From NCBI RefSeq assembly GCF_020520425.1, contig NC_079487.1, positions 12,509,501-12,573,500 of the forward strand: 64,000 nucleotides of DNA, read 5' to 3'. Positions 32,037 through 47,345 of this stretch are shown piece by piece. This stretch comes from Spinacia oleracea (Eukaryota > Streptophyta > Magnoliopsida > Caryophyllales > Amaranthaceae). Position 1 is the first letter of the stretch, and every line of letters starts with the position of its first letter. The position numbers and the translations under genes are program-made. The notes below the pieces were generated by a model. That model made no database searches. It was not told where the DNA came from and was given only the letters and a program-made list of their open reading frames with translations.

Positions 32037-35000
32037 TCATTCAGGCTTCCATGAGGACAAAGGTGGAGTGTCTGAATTCTTCCATGTAGCAGAAAAGCCT
32101 CCACATCTATGGCCCTTGACACTGTCATCTGATGCTAAGGATTCTAGCTCACTCATCTCTTCTGGAGTTAACTTCACAGACAAGGCTCCAATATTCTGGT
32201 TGAGGTTCTCGATCTTAGTTGTTCCGGGGATTGGACACACATCATTTCCCTGGTGATGGACCCATGCAAGTGCTAATTGTCCCGGGCTGCATCCTTTTCG
32301 GGTCGCTATTTCACTGACCCGCTCAAATATGTGTTTGTTATGCTCAACATTCTCGGATTTGAACCTTGGCATATGCTGGATAGAAAAGAGATAAGTTAAT
32401 TGACATGGAGGTAGAAGTCAGTACTAAATTACTAATCCTATTAATCTTTACATAGCTAAATAACTTATTAACAACATTTAGATGGATTCTATACCAACAA
32501 CATGACTCCGTGGCCCAATGGATAAGGCGCTGGTCTACGAAACCAGAGATTCTGGGTTCGATCCCCAGCGGAGTCGAGTTATTTATTGTTTTAACAGATA
32601 AGCATTTTTTTTTATAGACGACCCTAAGCAATGATGATACTGAAAACATCTACGTGGATGAAATTAACACTATGCATGGCAACACTTCAAAAATCTAGAC
32701 TATTTTTCATATCACTTCCTAAAATTAAGTACAAGATTTCATATGTTTGTAAATCATAGAAAATGGAGGTGCAACATTTAGTAAAAATTAACCTAGAACT
32801 ACTCGCTTTGAGTCACTCTGTATTCTATAGGATCAAGGGGCCAAAACCAACAAGATTTGAATAAGGTGTGAAGGACAATAAATTTGGTAAATATTTTGGA
32901 TGGAGGTACTCTAGCCTACACCAAGAAAGGTTTCAAGTGAAACGGGGGAACCTTTGCATGAATGACGAAACAAGCAAAAAAGCCACTGCACACACGTTAT
33001 GTTAAAGGATTCGAACTCAAACTATCATTTTTAGTGTCTCACATTCTGAAAAAAGCCTTGAGAAGAGGAGTAAGGGAGGAGTTATAGCAAAGAAATTATA
33101 GGTCAATTACAGTACACCTGAAGCAGAAAAAAGAGGCATTGTTTTGAGAATTCATACTATGAGGGAATCACATACAGTCGGAGAAATGTGGACAAACCTG
33201 CCGGTAGTCCTCTTTTGTGAAGTTCTCTGTCATCTTGGGCCCTGAAGAGAAAAAGCCCCTTCCTAGAGGACTGTATGCTACTATTCCAATTCCAAGTTCC
33301 CTAAGTCAAGAAATAACAAAGTCAGAATTATGACACACAATCCCAAGTTTTGATACTTTTGACACACATATAAAGTATTAGAGATATCTCACCTACAGGT
33401 AGGAACTATGTCTTCCTCCACATCCCTTGTCCACAAGGACCATTCAATCTGGACTGCTGTTATGGGGTGAACCGCATGTGCTCTTCTGATGGTTGATACC
33501 GATGCTTCAGATAGACCTATGTACTTGATTTTCCCCTCCTCAACCAGTTTCTTCAGTTCTCCCATCTGATGTAGCATATCAACATATATGAGGACAAAGA
33601 AATAGATTTTCAACTGGTTTTATATCATGCAATCTTAGCAGCATTTATGAGCTAATATTCAAGAAACAGCCTTCTCAAGGGAAAGTAAGTGTGCTGCGTA
33701 TTAATTCTAGCAACTAGGGGCCGTATGTGTTTCAGCTGAACAACACCCTACTATACCATATGGGAAACAGTTGAAATCGGTAGCTCACTAGTCAAATAAG
33801 TGGCTGTTCGATGAACTTAACATTTAGCGATTTATTGTCTTAAACTTTTGTACTACTGGATGGGGTTTTACAAAAAAAAACTGGTTGACATAATCTGTGC
33901 TATTAACTGTTAGTTAAACTAATTAAAATTAGTGTGCTTGGAAAAACTAGTTGTTGCAGACTTTCAGTAGTAGTCCGAAAATTAATATAAAAATGAAGGG
34001 GTTGGGGGGGATAAGCAAATGGGCATTGTAACTTGGTAGATTTAGTACGTAGGTTTCCAGAAACACCACCGCAAACTTCGGCTCTAAAAACTAGTGCTAA
34101 ACATGCAACTCTGCTATTAGCTTTCTTACAAGGAATGCTTGATATTTATACTACTCTCATAGCTAAACCCCATCCAATTGGCAAGGGGTAGTTTTGGTTG
34201 TGGGTTGTGACGTAACACCTCAACAATGACAGACAAAGCAGCAAGTGCTGCATTTTCTCGTACAGACATATTTAAATCACTATCATCCTTCCCCTACTAT
34301 ATTTTTGATAGCTTATCAGGTGTATTAAAGAACAAAGAGTATGTGCTCCATTATGATGTGACAACAATCTAATAGAGAAGATAAATTCTTTCCATACATC
34401 TCAAGTCCAAAAGTTCACTAGAAATAGTTTAAAGAACAATATTTAAGAAAGAATGAGACAATTATGTAGGTTGTAGATTAAAATTCAGAAGCATAAGAAA
34501 GAAAGAACATTAACAGAGACAAAGACAATGGATGGAGCAAATGGACGAACCGTGACTTCAATGGGAACTTTGGTATCACTACGATGTTGATAATAGAGGT
34601 CAATGCAATTGATATCAAGTCGCTTCAAGCTTCCCTCACAAGCAGCCCTTACATATTCAGGCTCGCCACAAACCTCTCCTTTTCCATCAGTAAATATGAT
34701 CCCAAATTTTGTTGCCAGTTCAACTTTGTCTCTCCATCCTCGCAACGCCTGTTCAATTTACAAAATCAAAAAATTAAAATAATTAAAAGCAAAATCAATC
34801 GAGCATTATCAAACCCCTAAGTTGCATCATCGAAAAAGTCTCAAATCCAATCAAATGACAGATGCTTTCAGAAATTTTACAAAACAGATTAAAAAAACCC
34901 AATCATAAATAACAATCAACAATATCAATCAGTTGAAATGACCATCAAATTACTAATATTTACTGATTCCATCAAAATCCCAAATCAAGCATGAGCACAA

Positions 35001-36639
35001 ACTCACCAGAAAACAGACGGAATACGAGTACTTTCCTAAACAAATAAGTACCTAAAACTAGGGCCGGCAATCCCTTACCCGACCCGATAACCCAACTCGA
35101 AAGCCACCTGAAGTAACTGAGAGACCCCTCTGTCTTCTCGACTGTGATCTCTTGGTCAGCTCTGAACTCCGCATTGAAACCCGAAACCGACCTAAGCCGA
35201 ACCTGAATGACCTAAAATCGACCCGATTTGACCCATTTATCATATTTTGTAGTAAAATTAAGTTTTACAATATTTTTGATATTTTTGACACAACCCGAAA
35301 TAGACTCGAAACCAAACCCGAACCTAACCCATTGACCCAAATTGCCACCCCTACCTAAAACACCCCCAAAAAAAATTAAACAAAATTTCTTATAAACTTA
35401 AGCATACTCCCATCAAAATCAAAGCTAAATCATCATTAGTGGGGTCCAAGGGAAAAGAAGAAAATTACAAAATAAAGAGGGAAAATTTACATAAATGGAA
35501 AGAACACCACTTAATAAAATACGGCCGATTATGGGAAGTGCACCACTTAATAAAATATGCATGGAGTATAAAACGTCATACTTCGTATATTTTTTCGAGA
35601 TTGAACGAGTTTAAGGAGTTATACTTGAACATACAAAAGAACTTAAACGAGTTGTTCACGAACATTAACGAGTCGAACATGAAGTTGTTCGAGGTTGACT
35701 CATTTACTTAATGAGCTTAAAATTTTTGTTCAAGCTTGTGCATTAATTTATTAAACGAGTTTGACCGAGAATGTTCGCAAGTAGTTCATGAACGTATCAA
35801 CTCATTTGCACCCCTGATCATCAAAAAATATAATCAATCAAGATTCGAAAAGAAAAATAAAGGCCAAATCAACATCAAAATGCCATTTAATCAATATATG
35901 TCAGTCTAGGTGGCCACTAAATTACCAAGAAAATATTTTGCTATCAGGAAATTAGTAGATTTGAACATGCAACCATCAAAATCACCCAAAGATACATCAA
36001 ATCCCTAACTCAACAACTACCCAGATCAAAAACACCCAAAGAATATTTAAACTGCCCTCGAATTAAACATGCACCATCAAAAGCAAGGCCAAATATCATC
36101 AAATTAATCAATCAATACAGGAAAAAAATCTAATCAAAATAAAATTAAATCAATAATAGACGGTCCAGATGACCACAAAATTACCAGCAAATGATTTTTC
36201 TACCAAGAAATTAGCTGCATTGAGCATGCACTCATGCAGTCATCAAAATCACCCAAAAAATCATCAAATTCCCAAATCAACAACTATCCAGATCACGAGA
36301 ACGCCCAAAAATCACTTGAATAGTCCTAAAGATTGAGCATGCACCCATCAAAATCAATTATCATTCGATTAATCAATCAAAGCTCGAAAAACCCGCAAAA
36401 CTTTAAAAGGGTATTCATTAAACTACCTTGCCAAGGAGAATCTCATTAGTATGAGGTCCATAAACATCAGAAGTATCAAGGAAGGTAATGCCAGAGCTGA
36501 TTGCATGTTGAATAAGTGGGATCATGTCTTCTTCAGCCTTAGGTGGGCCATAGAAGGCGGACATTCCCATACATCCTAGACCCTGAGCAGAAACTTCTAG
36601 ACCTTGTGAACCAAGCTTAATCCTCCGAACACCAGCCAT
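32037..36639 (-). CDS. Aldo-keto reductase, auxin-induced PCNT115/IN2-2-like, copy 1
   Basis: Five exons read from GT..AG sites: 36639-36427, 34748-34551, 33565-33393, 33300-33198 and 32375-32037 (TGA), giving 341 residues, the usual length for this family. These enzymes reduce aldehydes or ketones with NADPH in the cytosol; the substrate cannot be told from sequence. Visible features are the N-terminal [20 protein letters not shown] strand, Asp and Tyr in [10 protein letters not shown], Lys in ELATKFG, His in DLYYQHRSD, the [13 protein letters not shown] loop, and the cofactor-site segment [17 protein letters not shown]. The full catalytic tetrad is present. Intron 1 (1678 bp) holds a hAT MITE, and intron 4 holds a tRNA gene on the other strand. 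The promoter carries nested transposons 8 bp beyond the TATA box. It is about 90% similar to copy 2 at 44845-47235 by eye. Confidence 0.93.
32504..32576 (+). tRNA. tRNA-Arg (anticodon ACG)
   Basis: The 73-nt cloverleaf has acceptor stem GACTCCG/CGGAGTC with discriminator G, a D arm in GTGGCCCAATGGATAAGGCG, an anticodon stem CTGGT/ACCAG around CTACGAA with ACG at 32537-32539, and T arm TGGGTTCGATCCCCA. There is no intron and no encoded CCA. A CAA motif lies just upstream and GTTTTAAC shortly downstream, as in plant Pol III tRNA genes. It lies antisense inside intron 4 of AKR copy 1; the matching intron of copy 2 lacks it. Its 3' end is the exact complement of the Tat/Ogre primer-binding site at 57926. 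Confidence 0.97.
35059..35353. mobile_element. hAT-type MITE in AKR copy 1 intron 1
   Basis: Ends TAGGGCCGGCAAT and ATTGCCACCCCTA are inverted repeats with few mismatches. A perfect 8-bp target duplication, CCTAAAAC, flanks it (35051-35058 and 35354-35361). The body is rich in GACCCGA-type phrases. Intron 1 of copy 2 lacks it. Confidence 0.85.
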
Positions 36640-36732
36640 TTTCTGAATCTCTGTAAGTTTGGTCTCTGCTTTGTGGGTGTTGGTAAGAAGAGGAGAGAAA
36701 AATGAGTAATTGAGTGTGTTTAGTGGGGGGAG

Positions 36733-36740
36733 TATTTATA
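36733..36740 (-). promoter_or_regulatory. TATA box of AKR copy 1
   Basis: The minus strand reads TATAAATA about 95 bp upstream of the ATG, preceded on plus by the AGTGGGGG block also present upstream of copy 2. Shared sequence with copy 2 stops here because a Stowaway MITE begins at 36749. Confidence 0.7.
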
Positions 36741-36759
36741 GAGTTGTACTCCATCTGTT

Positions 36760-37638
36760 CAGGCCCGGCCCTAGGGGGTAGGCGAGGGGTGCAACCGCCT
36801 AGGGCCCAAAGCGAAAAGGGCCCCAAAATAATAGCATGTCCAGCTAATTACTACTAGTAATAAACAGCACATTAAATACACAAGTTATTTCCTTGGCTCA
36901 TTGGTAAAAAGTAGATGCTAAAGCTTTGTTACCTAATATAAGTTCATTCTTTATTATTTTGTTCATTCGTTCTTATCTTTTCTTTTCTTTTCCTTTTTAA
37001 CTTTGTCAATATTTTTATTTTTGTGTTTGTTAGATTGAACTGTAATTTTTTAATTAAATTTATTTTTTAGCAACTAATTTTCTCATTTATAATACTTTGT
37101 ACATATAGTGTCTTAATTATTTAAACTCTTTATTTGTATTTGCTATGTCCTTTAATCCTTTACAAGATAATTAAGTTTTAAGTTGAGTTTATGTACGTAA
37201 TATTTGACTTTTAGTACTGACTTCTAATTGATGTAACTATATGTGGGCAAAAAAATGCTTATTTGATGGACTATGGGTCTATAAGTTTTAAAAAATATAT
37301 TAAATTTAATGATGACAAAATTAACTGATACTTCTATATGCTCAAAATGAACCTTTATTTTTATAAAAATAAAAAAATCTCTTCACGCATATTAATTATC
37401 TTGTAATTAAGTAAATATTTATTTTATTAAAATATTTCAAGAGATCGACTAGAGCATGATTTTGAATTCTAAGATACTGCAAAGGAGATATGATAATTTT
37501 TTTATTCATTCGAATTCAACAATATAATGGAATTAGCAAAAAAAAAAATGATATTATTTCAGTCAAAGACGTATCATTTTGGATGGGCCCCGATCCCTTA
37601 TTTCGCCTAGGGCCCTCAAAATGTCAGGACCGGGGCTG
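36760..37638. mobile_element. Non-autonomous hAT element nested in the Stowaway MITE
   Basis: Ends CAGGCCCGGCCCT and (inverted) CAGCCCCGGTCCT, with an 8-bp duplication CATCTGTT / CATCTGGT carrying one mismatch (36752-36759 and 37639-37646). The GGGCCC-rich sub-terminal regions are typical of this plant hAT group. The AT-rich interior has no transposase frame. Confidence 0.8.
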
Positions 37639-37876
37639 CATCTGGTTCCTAAGTTCTACTCAATTTCCGTTTTGAGGTGTTTTTTCAAGTTAAATCACTT
37701 TTACTTTATTCCACTTTTTTCAACATTTTAGTCCTACTATATCACTTTCCACCCCATTTTAGGGGACTCACTAATATTTAATAATTCTCTTACTCTCTAC
37801 ATCTCTCCTCCTTAAAGCAAAAATGTAACCACTTTTGTGGTCTCCCACTTGAGTTCTCCTTGGTTCTGTTGCTACC

Positions 37877-38386
37877 ATAGATAAAAAATGCGGTATCGGT
37901 CACGGTCGCGGGATCGGTCGCGGAGTCTCGGTAACGGAACTGATGCGTTAGTCGCGGACCGTGTCGCGGTTGTCGCGTAGGAATTTGAAATTTAAAAAGT
38001 TCAACCCCATTCACTACCTACCCTAGTCCCCCTCCCCTAAACCGTACACGCGACATAATTAAAATGAATTTCTTTCTCTACCTTCTTTCTCCTCTCTTGT
38101 TTTAGATTTGAAAATGGAGTTCTCTACTCTATTTCAATGGAGTTTCTCCGTTTCTTTCATTTTTCCCTTTCTTTTTGTCGAAAACATGGGAATTCGACTG
38201 AAAACCGAGTAGATGTGAGGTTTATAACGTTTAATGCGGACAAAATTCGTTCGGATCGGTTGAACCGACCGAGATCTCGCCGTTTTTAAAAACGCCTTTA
38301 CAACTCGGGATATCTCGTATCGCCAGCCTCCAAAACCTTGTTAACTCGGGCGATACGAGTTAACTCGGGCTAGTTTTTACACCATG
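37877..38386. mobile_element. Probable second hAT-like insert in the same MITE
   Basis: CCATAGATAAAAA at the left resembles CATGGTGTAAAAA (inverted) at the right, and GTTGCTA flanks both. The interior has TCGCGG/CGGTCGCG and AACTCGGGCGATACG phrases. The termini are diverged, so the borders are approximate. Confidence 0.45.
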
Positions 38387-38503
38387 GTTGCTACATTAAC
38401 TAAGTAGAACTCGAGAAAACGGAGGGAGTAGTAATGACTAACTTGGACTCTTCTGGAAAAAAAACGAAGGTTTGCATAATGGATGCTGTCACGATTCACG
38501 AAT

Positions 38504-38650
38504 AAAGCCCAAACTTGGTCCCTAAACTTTGCAAAAAGTACCAGTTAGTCTCAAGTATCAAAAGTCTCGCTTTAGTCCCTTCAATTGATACTTTTGAAAC
38601 TTGAAAGACTAAATTGATACTTTTAACAAATTTTAGGGACCAAATTTAGG
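38504..38650. mobile_element. Small MITE with TTGGTCCCTAAA ends
   Basis: AAAGCCCAAACTTGGTCCCT pairs with AGGGACCAAATTTAGGCTTT. An inner pair, AGTATCAAAAGT / ACTTTTGATACT-like, is also inverted. Superfamily not assigned. Confidence 0.6.
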
Positions 38651-40007
38651 CTTTACTCCTGACATCAACAAATTGGATGGAAACTGCCATAATTTGTGCT
38701 CCATTACTAACTGCCATTAAAAACGATTAAATAAAAAGAAAATTAAATGAAAAAGAAAAAAAATGAGAAAATGACATTTTTTACAACTTTTAAATAGCCG
38801 TTAGTGTAAAATGCAAAAAATTAAAACAATAACGCTACAACCCGTTTGGTATCACTTCCGGTTTTTAATTTTTGATTTTATGATCTTGGAAGTCATATGA
38901 TTTAGATGTAATCATAAACTAGAAGGCAGTACCAATAGTAAGCATGTTGAATTTAAAAGTTGATGACAAAAAAAACTGGAAACTACTTTTGTGGTTTCTA
39001 TATTTTTGTTTTTGGTTTTCTAAGAAACAAAAATTTGGAAACAAAAAACAATACCGAAATTTCAGTGATAACATAAACTGGTTAGTAGCATACCAACGTT
39101 TTTCCTTGAGCCGAGGGCCAAAACCTTAATTTTCCACATACGGGCAGAAATCAAACCATTCACTAAGTCTTTGGCATTTTTTTTACCAAGTCAGGTTTAA
39201 ATCTCGGAGGGAGATCGTGCATGTAATGTAACGGCCTGACCATGGATGTTCTTGTAAGTCGCGTCTTCTGTGTAGGATTAAATTTATAGATAAGAGACTG
39301 ATTGTTTTGTTAACGATGTTTGAATAGGATGTAAGTAATGAAAGGTATGCAGTGACATGAAAAACAGGAATAGTGGAATACTGCACTAATCACACTAATC
39401 ATATGCCGGCAGAAAATCATTGATTCTAGTCCTAAGATTTTTTATTTTTTGTTGATATGGCTTTGAAAGGATCGAGTGAAAGATTTTTTTTTTTGAGTCT
39501 TATTCTAAAGATTTAAAAAAATTACAGCTAAATTATTGGTGATATACATTTATTACATCTAAACTTATTATTCTCATTTCAGTTAATATTTTTCCTTCTA
39601 TATTTTATTTATTTCTAGATTTAGAGGATTTGTTTTAAGAGCTAGAGGATTAATACATTATTGACCTATTTTGTACATAAAATCTTATGTTTTATATTTT
39701 TATATGGAAATTATTATTTGACATAACTTTTTTACTGAATTTTGTGATTTATGTCCAAATGTGAAAAATCATGAAACTACATTACTACGACAGGAAAAGA
39801 AACTATAAGCATGAAAGAAAACACCAAATGTTTTACTATCAATGTAATTTCTTTCGTTAAATAGAATACATTTTGTATAAAATTCACAATTAAGCAGGAC
39901 CCTGTGGGACGACAATTCTAAGAACTGGAGCATTTCATAGTTTAACAATAACAAGCATATTATTAGGTTTGTTTATTAAGACTGAAGAATAAGAATGTAC
40001 CTTTAGC
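38651..40007. other. Intergenic stretch, partly duplicated AKR flank
   Basis: No gene seen. 39385-39790 and 39905-39980 are diverged partners of blocks at 29.6-31.2 kb, marking an old duplication of the AKR 3' flank. Confidence 0.5.
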
Positions 40008-40300
40008 TTACTCAGTTTTCCAAAGGAACGGGCAAGTTTCTGAACCCTTCCATGTAGGGATAGAATCTCCACTTCGCACACCATTAACAACATCCTCCAA
40101 GGCAGCAAGAGACTTGTGCTCAGCCATTTCGTTTGGAGTATGCTCTACACACAAATCCCCACGGTTTTCGGGTTCAGGTTGTAGATCCTGGTGGTTCCCA
40201 GAATGGGACATACATCAGTAACATCACCACCTGACCACCTTGGTGCCCCACCAATTAGTTTCCAGTTGTGCAGGGGTGTATCCCTGACTAGATGTTAGCT
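40008..40300 (-). pseudogene. Divergent AKR exon-5 fragment
   Basis: The minus strand carries an eroded exon 5: CPILGTTRIYNLNP corresponds to [14 protein letters not shown] and is followed by a WKGSE-type tail like the WKNSD of the intact genes. The frame is broken within it, and no other exon of this copy is seen next to it. It is more diverged than the pseudogene at 40731-44312. Confidence 0.6.
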
Positions 40301-40730
40301 CAGCATCATTGTTTCACGCTATTTCATGAAGACAGGAACTAAAAACACAAGTCTGCAACTCTGCATATACATGTTCTTTATTAGTTCCTAGCTCATTTCT
40401 AATTTTAAAAAGCTCCAAGCTCATGTTCTGACAAATCGGGGATGATTATTGTTAGTCTCCCTGCAACATGGCAAAACCAGCCCACCAAAGCAGGGCCAGC
40501 AGGCCATGAACATCAGGTTGTGTGTGCAATAGCTGGTAGAATCAACTTTCATGAAAACTCTTCTTTATTAAGGCAAAGATGCAAAAAGATACTGATACAA
40601 CTACTTTTGATAGAACCCAAAAGTGCAACGGGATACTCTTGTACACTATGATAGACTGATAGTTAAGGAAACTAACATCACAAAGTCAACAACACCAAAG
40701 AAAATATGATTCAGAAGATGCATGATCGTC

Positions 40731-44312
<3,582 letters not shown>

Positions 44313-44844
44313 CTCTGTTTTTCCTCTATTCTACTTTCTGGGTGTATGTTTGTATGCAACTGTGTACAGAGGAGATTGTGTATTGTTGAAGTCATGAATA
44401 AGTGATAGAAACTTTTGGCTAAGTCTCATATCTCAGTGACTGGAAATTTAGGGGGATTGCGGCCAGCCTTTTGTTACATACAACTGTTCTTCAGCTGCCA
44501 CTTATCCTTCAAGTTTCCATGTGCCAGTTAGTTCTAGTATGTAATAGTAGCTGAAGTCAAGGAAATTACCCACGGAACTTTCATGAAAATATTATTCTTC
44601 TTCATTTAGACAAAAGATATTAATACAACTTCAACTAGAACAACTGGTAAACGTAAAAACCCAGTATAACAGGATAAGTGGTGAAACGTTCAAGCTCACT
44701 GTATCAAAAGAAAAATTACTGATGCTTATGACAAAACATAATCGTGTAGAGTATTGTTTTACAGAATTACAACACGACAGTCGATGAGAAGAACATCACA
44801 CAACAAATAGACAACGCCTAAGAAAATAGGATGCACCGTTTTCA

Positions 44845-47235
44845 TTAAGGTTTCCATGAGGAAAAAGGTGGAGTGTCTGAATTCTTCCATGTAGTAGATA
44901 AACCTCCATATCTATCGCCCTTGACACTGTCATCTGAGGCTAGGGATTCTAGCTCACCCATCTCTTCTGAAGTTAGCTTCACAGACAAGGCTCCAATGTT
45001 CTGGTTGAGGTTCTCAATCTTAGTGGTTCCAGGGATGGGACACACATCATCTCCTTGGTGATGGACCCATGCAAGTGCTAATTGTCCTGGGGTGCATCCT
45101 TTTCGGGTCGCTATTTCACTGACCCGCTCAAATATGTGTTTGTTATGCTCAATATTCTCGGGTTTGAACCTTGGCAAGTGCTGGAAGGAAGAGATAAGTT
45201 AACTGACGTGGAGCTAGAACCTAGAGGTCAGTACTAAATTAGTATCCTAGTAATCTCTACCTAGTTAGTAACACTATGCATGGAAACACTTCAAAAGTCT
45301 AAATCATTTTTCATATTTACTACCAATCCCTATGTTTGTAAATCAGAGAAGACATAGAGGTGCAACAATTGGTAAAAATTAACATACAACTACAAGCTTT
45401 GAGCCACCCTGTATCTAATAGGATCAAGGAGAAAAAACCTAGAAGTAACTAACAACGATGTTGATTAAGGTGTGAAGGACAATAAATTTGGTAAATATTT
45501 TGGGTGCAGGTACGATGGATACATGGTACAGTACAAAAAGGCTTTAAGTGCAATGGGGAATGTTTGCATAAATGACAAAAGAGACAAGAAAGCCACTGCA
45601 CAGATATTATGTTAAAGGACCCGAACTTAAGTTATCATTTTTGGTGGCTGAAGCAGAAAAGAAAGACGTTGGAAGAAACTATAGGTTAATTACAGTACAC
45701 CTGAAGCAGAAAACAGTGGCATTGTTTTGAGAAATCCAATAAAATTGAGAACTTAGTATACTATAACTAAGAGAAGCTTGGAAAAACCTGCCGGAAGTCC
45801 TCTTTTGTGAAGTTCTCCGTCATCTTGGGCCCTGAAGAGAAAAAGCCCCTTCCTAGAGGACTGTATGCGACTATTCCAATTCCAAGTTCCCTAAGTCAAG
45901 AAGAAATAACAAAGTCAGAACTACGACACACAATCCCATGTTTTGACAAACTCATAAAGTGTTAAGAGACATCTCACCTACAGGTAGGAACTATGTCTTC
46001 CTCCACATCTCTTGTCCACAAAGACCATTCCATCTGGACTGCTGTTATGGGGTGAACCGCATGTGCTCGTCTGATGGTTGATGCTGAAGCTTCAGAAATA
46101 CCAATGTACTTGATTTTTCCCTCCTCAACCAGTTTCTTCAGTTCTCCCATCTGATGTAAGCATTTATCAACATATATGACTATATGAGGAAAAAGAAATA
46201 GATATTCAACTGGTTTTATATCAGGCAATCTTAGCAGCATTTATGAGCTAATATTCAAGAATATGAAGCTTCAAATTTCGAAAAAGCCCTCTGAAGGGAA
46301 GGAATGCTGTATATTAATTCTAGCAACTAGGAGCCGTATGAGGGACTGTTTGATAAACTTAGCAGTCATGAAGGGAAGGCGAACATTAGTATTTGACAAA
46401 CCGTGACTTCAATTGGAAGTTTGGTATCAATACGATGTTGATAATAAAGGTCAATGCAATCGATATCAAGTCGCTTCAAGCTTCCCTCACAGGCAGCCCT
46501 TACATATGCAGGATCACCCAGAATCTCTTTTTTCCCGTCTGTAAATTTGACGCCAAATTTTGTAGCCAATTCAACTTTCTCTCTCCATCCTCCTGTCGAT
46601 GCCTGTTGATTTTTCAAGATCAAAATCCAAAATTATAAAAATAAAGAGCAAAATCAATCACAACTTATCAAACCACAAAATTGCATCATTAAAAAAAAAG
46701 TCTAAAACACCAAAACCCCGCCAAAAAAAATTAAGCATACTCCCATCAAAAATCAAGGCCAAGTCATAATAAAATTGTTATGTAATCAATGTTTGTCATT
46801 CCAAATGGCCACAAAATTACCAATAAATGAATTTTGCTAGTTGATTTGAACATGCAGCTATCAATATCACCCAGAAAATTTCAAATTCCCTAAATCAACA
46901 ACTACCCATATCACCAAAACACCCTCAAAAAATTCTAAACTGCCCTAAAAGTATAATCGAATTAATTAATCAATCAAAGCTCAAAAAACCCAGAAAATTG
47001 AAAAGGGTATTGATTGAACTACCTTTCCAAGGAGAAGCTCATTAGTATGAGGTCCATAAAAATCAGAAGTATCAAGGAAGGTAATGCCAGAACTGATTGC
47101 ATATTGAATAAGTGGGATCATGTCTTCTTCAGCCTTAGGTGGGCCATAGAAGGCAGACATTCCCATGCATCCTAGACCTTGTGCAGAAACTTCTAAACCC
47201 TGTGAACCAAGCTTAATCCTCCTAACACCAGCCAT
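44845..47235 (-). CDS. Aldo-keto reductase, auxin-induced PCNT115/IN2-2-like, copy 2
   Basis: Five exons with GT..AG borders: 47235-47023, 46602-46402, 46150-45978, 45890-45788 and 45180-44845 (TAA), encoding 341 residues. The family signatures of copy 1 are kept: [39 protein letters not shown] and [17 protein letters not shown], so the enzyme should be active as an NADPH-dependent reductase. It differs from copy 1 by one extra codon in exon 2 (ASTGGWREK against ALRGWRDK), one codon fewer at the end, and scattered substitutions. Introns are compact (intron 1 is 420 bp against 1678 bp; intron 2 is 251 bp against 985 bp) and hold no obvious transposon or tRNA. The 3' flank (44580-44840) matches that of copy 1. 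44313-44580 holds nothing I recognise. Confidence 0.93.
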
Positions 47236-47332
47236 TGTCTGAATCTCTCTGGTTTTTGGTCTCTGTTTGTGGGTGTTGGTAGGGAGAAGAAGAGAGAAAA
47301 TTCAGTAATTCAGTGTGTTTAGTGGGGGGAAG

Positions 47333-47340
47333 TATTTATA
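47333..47340 (-). promoter_or_regulatory. TATA box of AKR copy 2
   Basis: The minus strand reads TATAAATA about 100 bp upstream of the ATG, in the same GGGGGAAGTATTTATA context as copy 1, but followed upstream by ordinary sequence rather than a MITE. Confidence 0.7.
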
Positions 47341-47345
47341 TATGT

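Larger units (their letters stand above)
36749..38428. mobile_element. Stowaway MITE in the AKR copy 1 promoter, split by nested elements
   Basis: The left end CTCCATCTGTTC and right end AACGGAGGGAG are flanked by TA (36747-36748 and 38429-38430). Beyond the nested hAT element the left TIR continues as CTAAGTTCTACTC, which pairs with GAGTAGAAC-type sequence near the right end (AAGTAGAACTCGAGAAAAC). Removing the nested pieces leaves roughly 280 bp, a normal Stowaway size. Confidence 0.75.
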
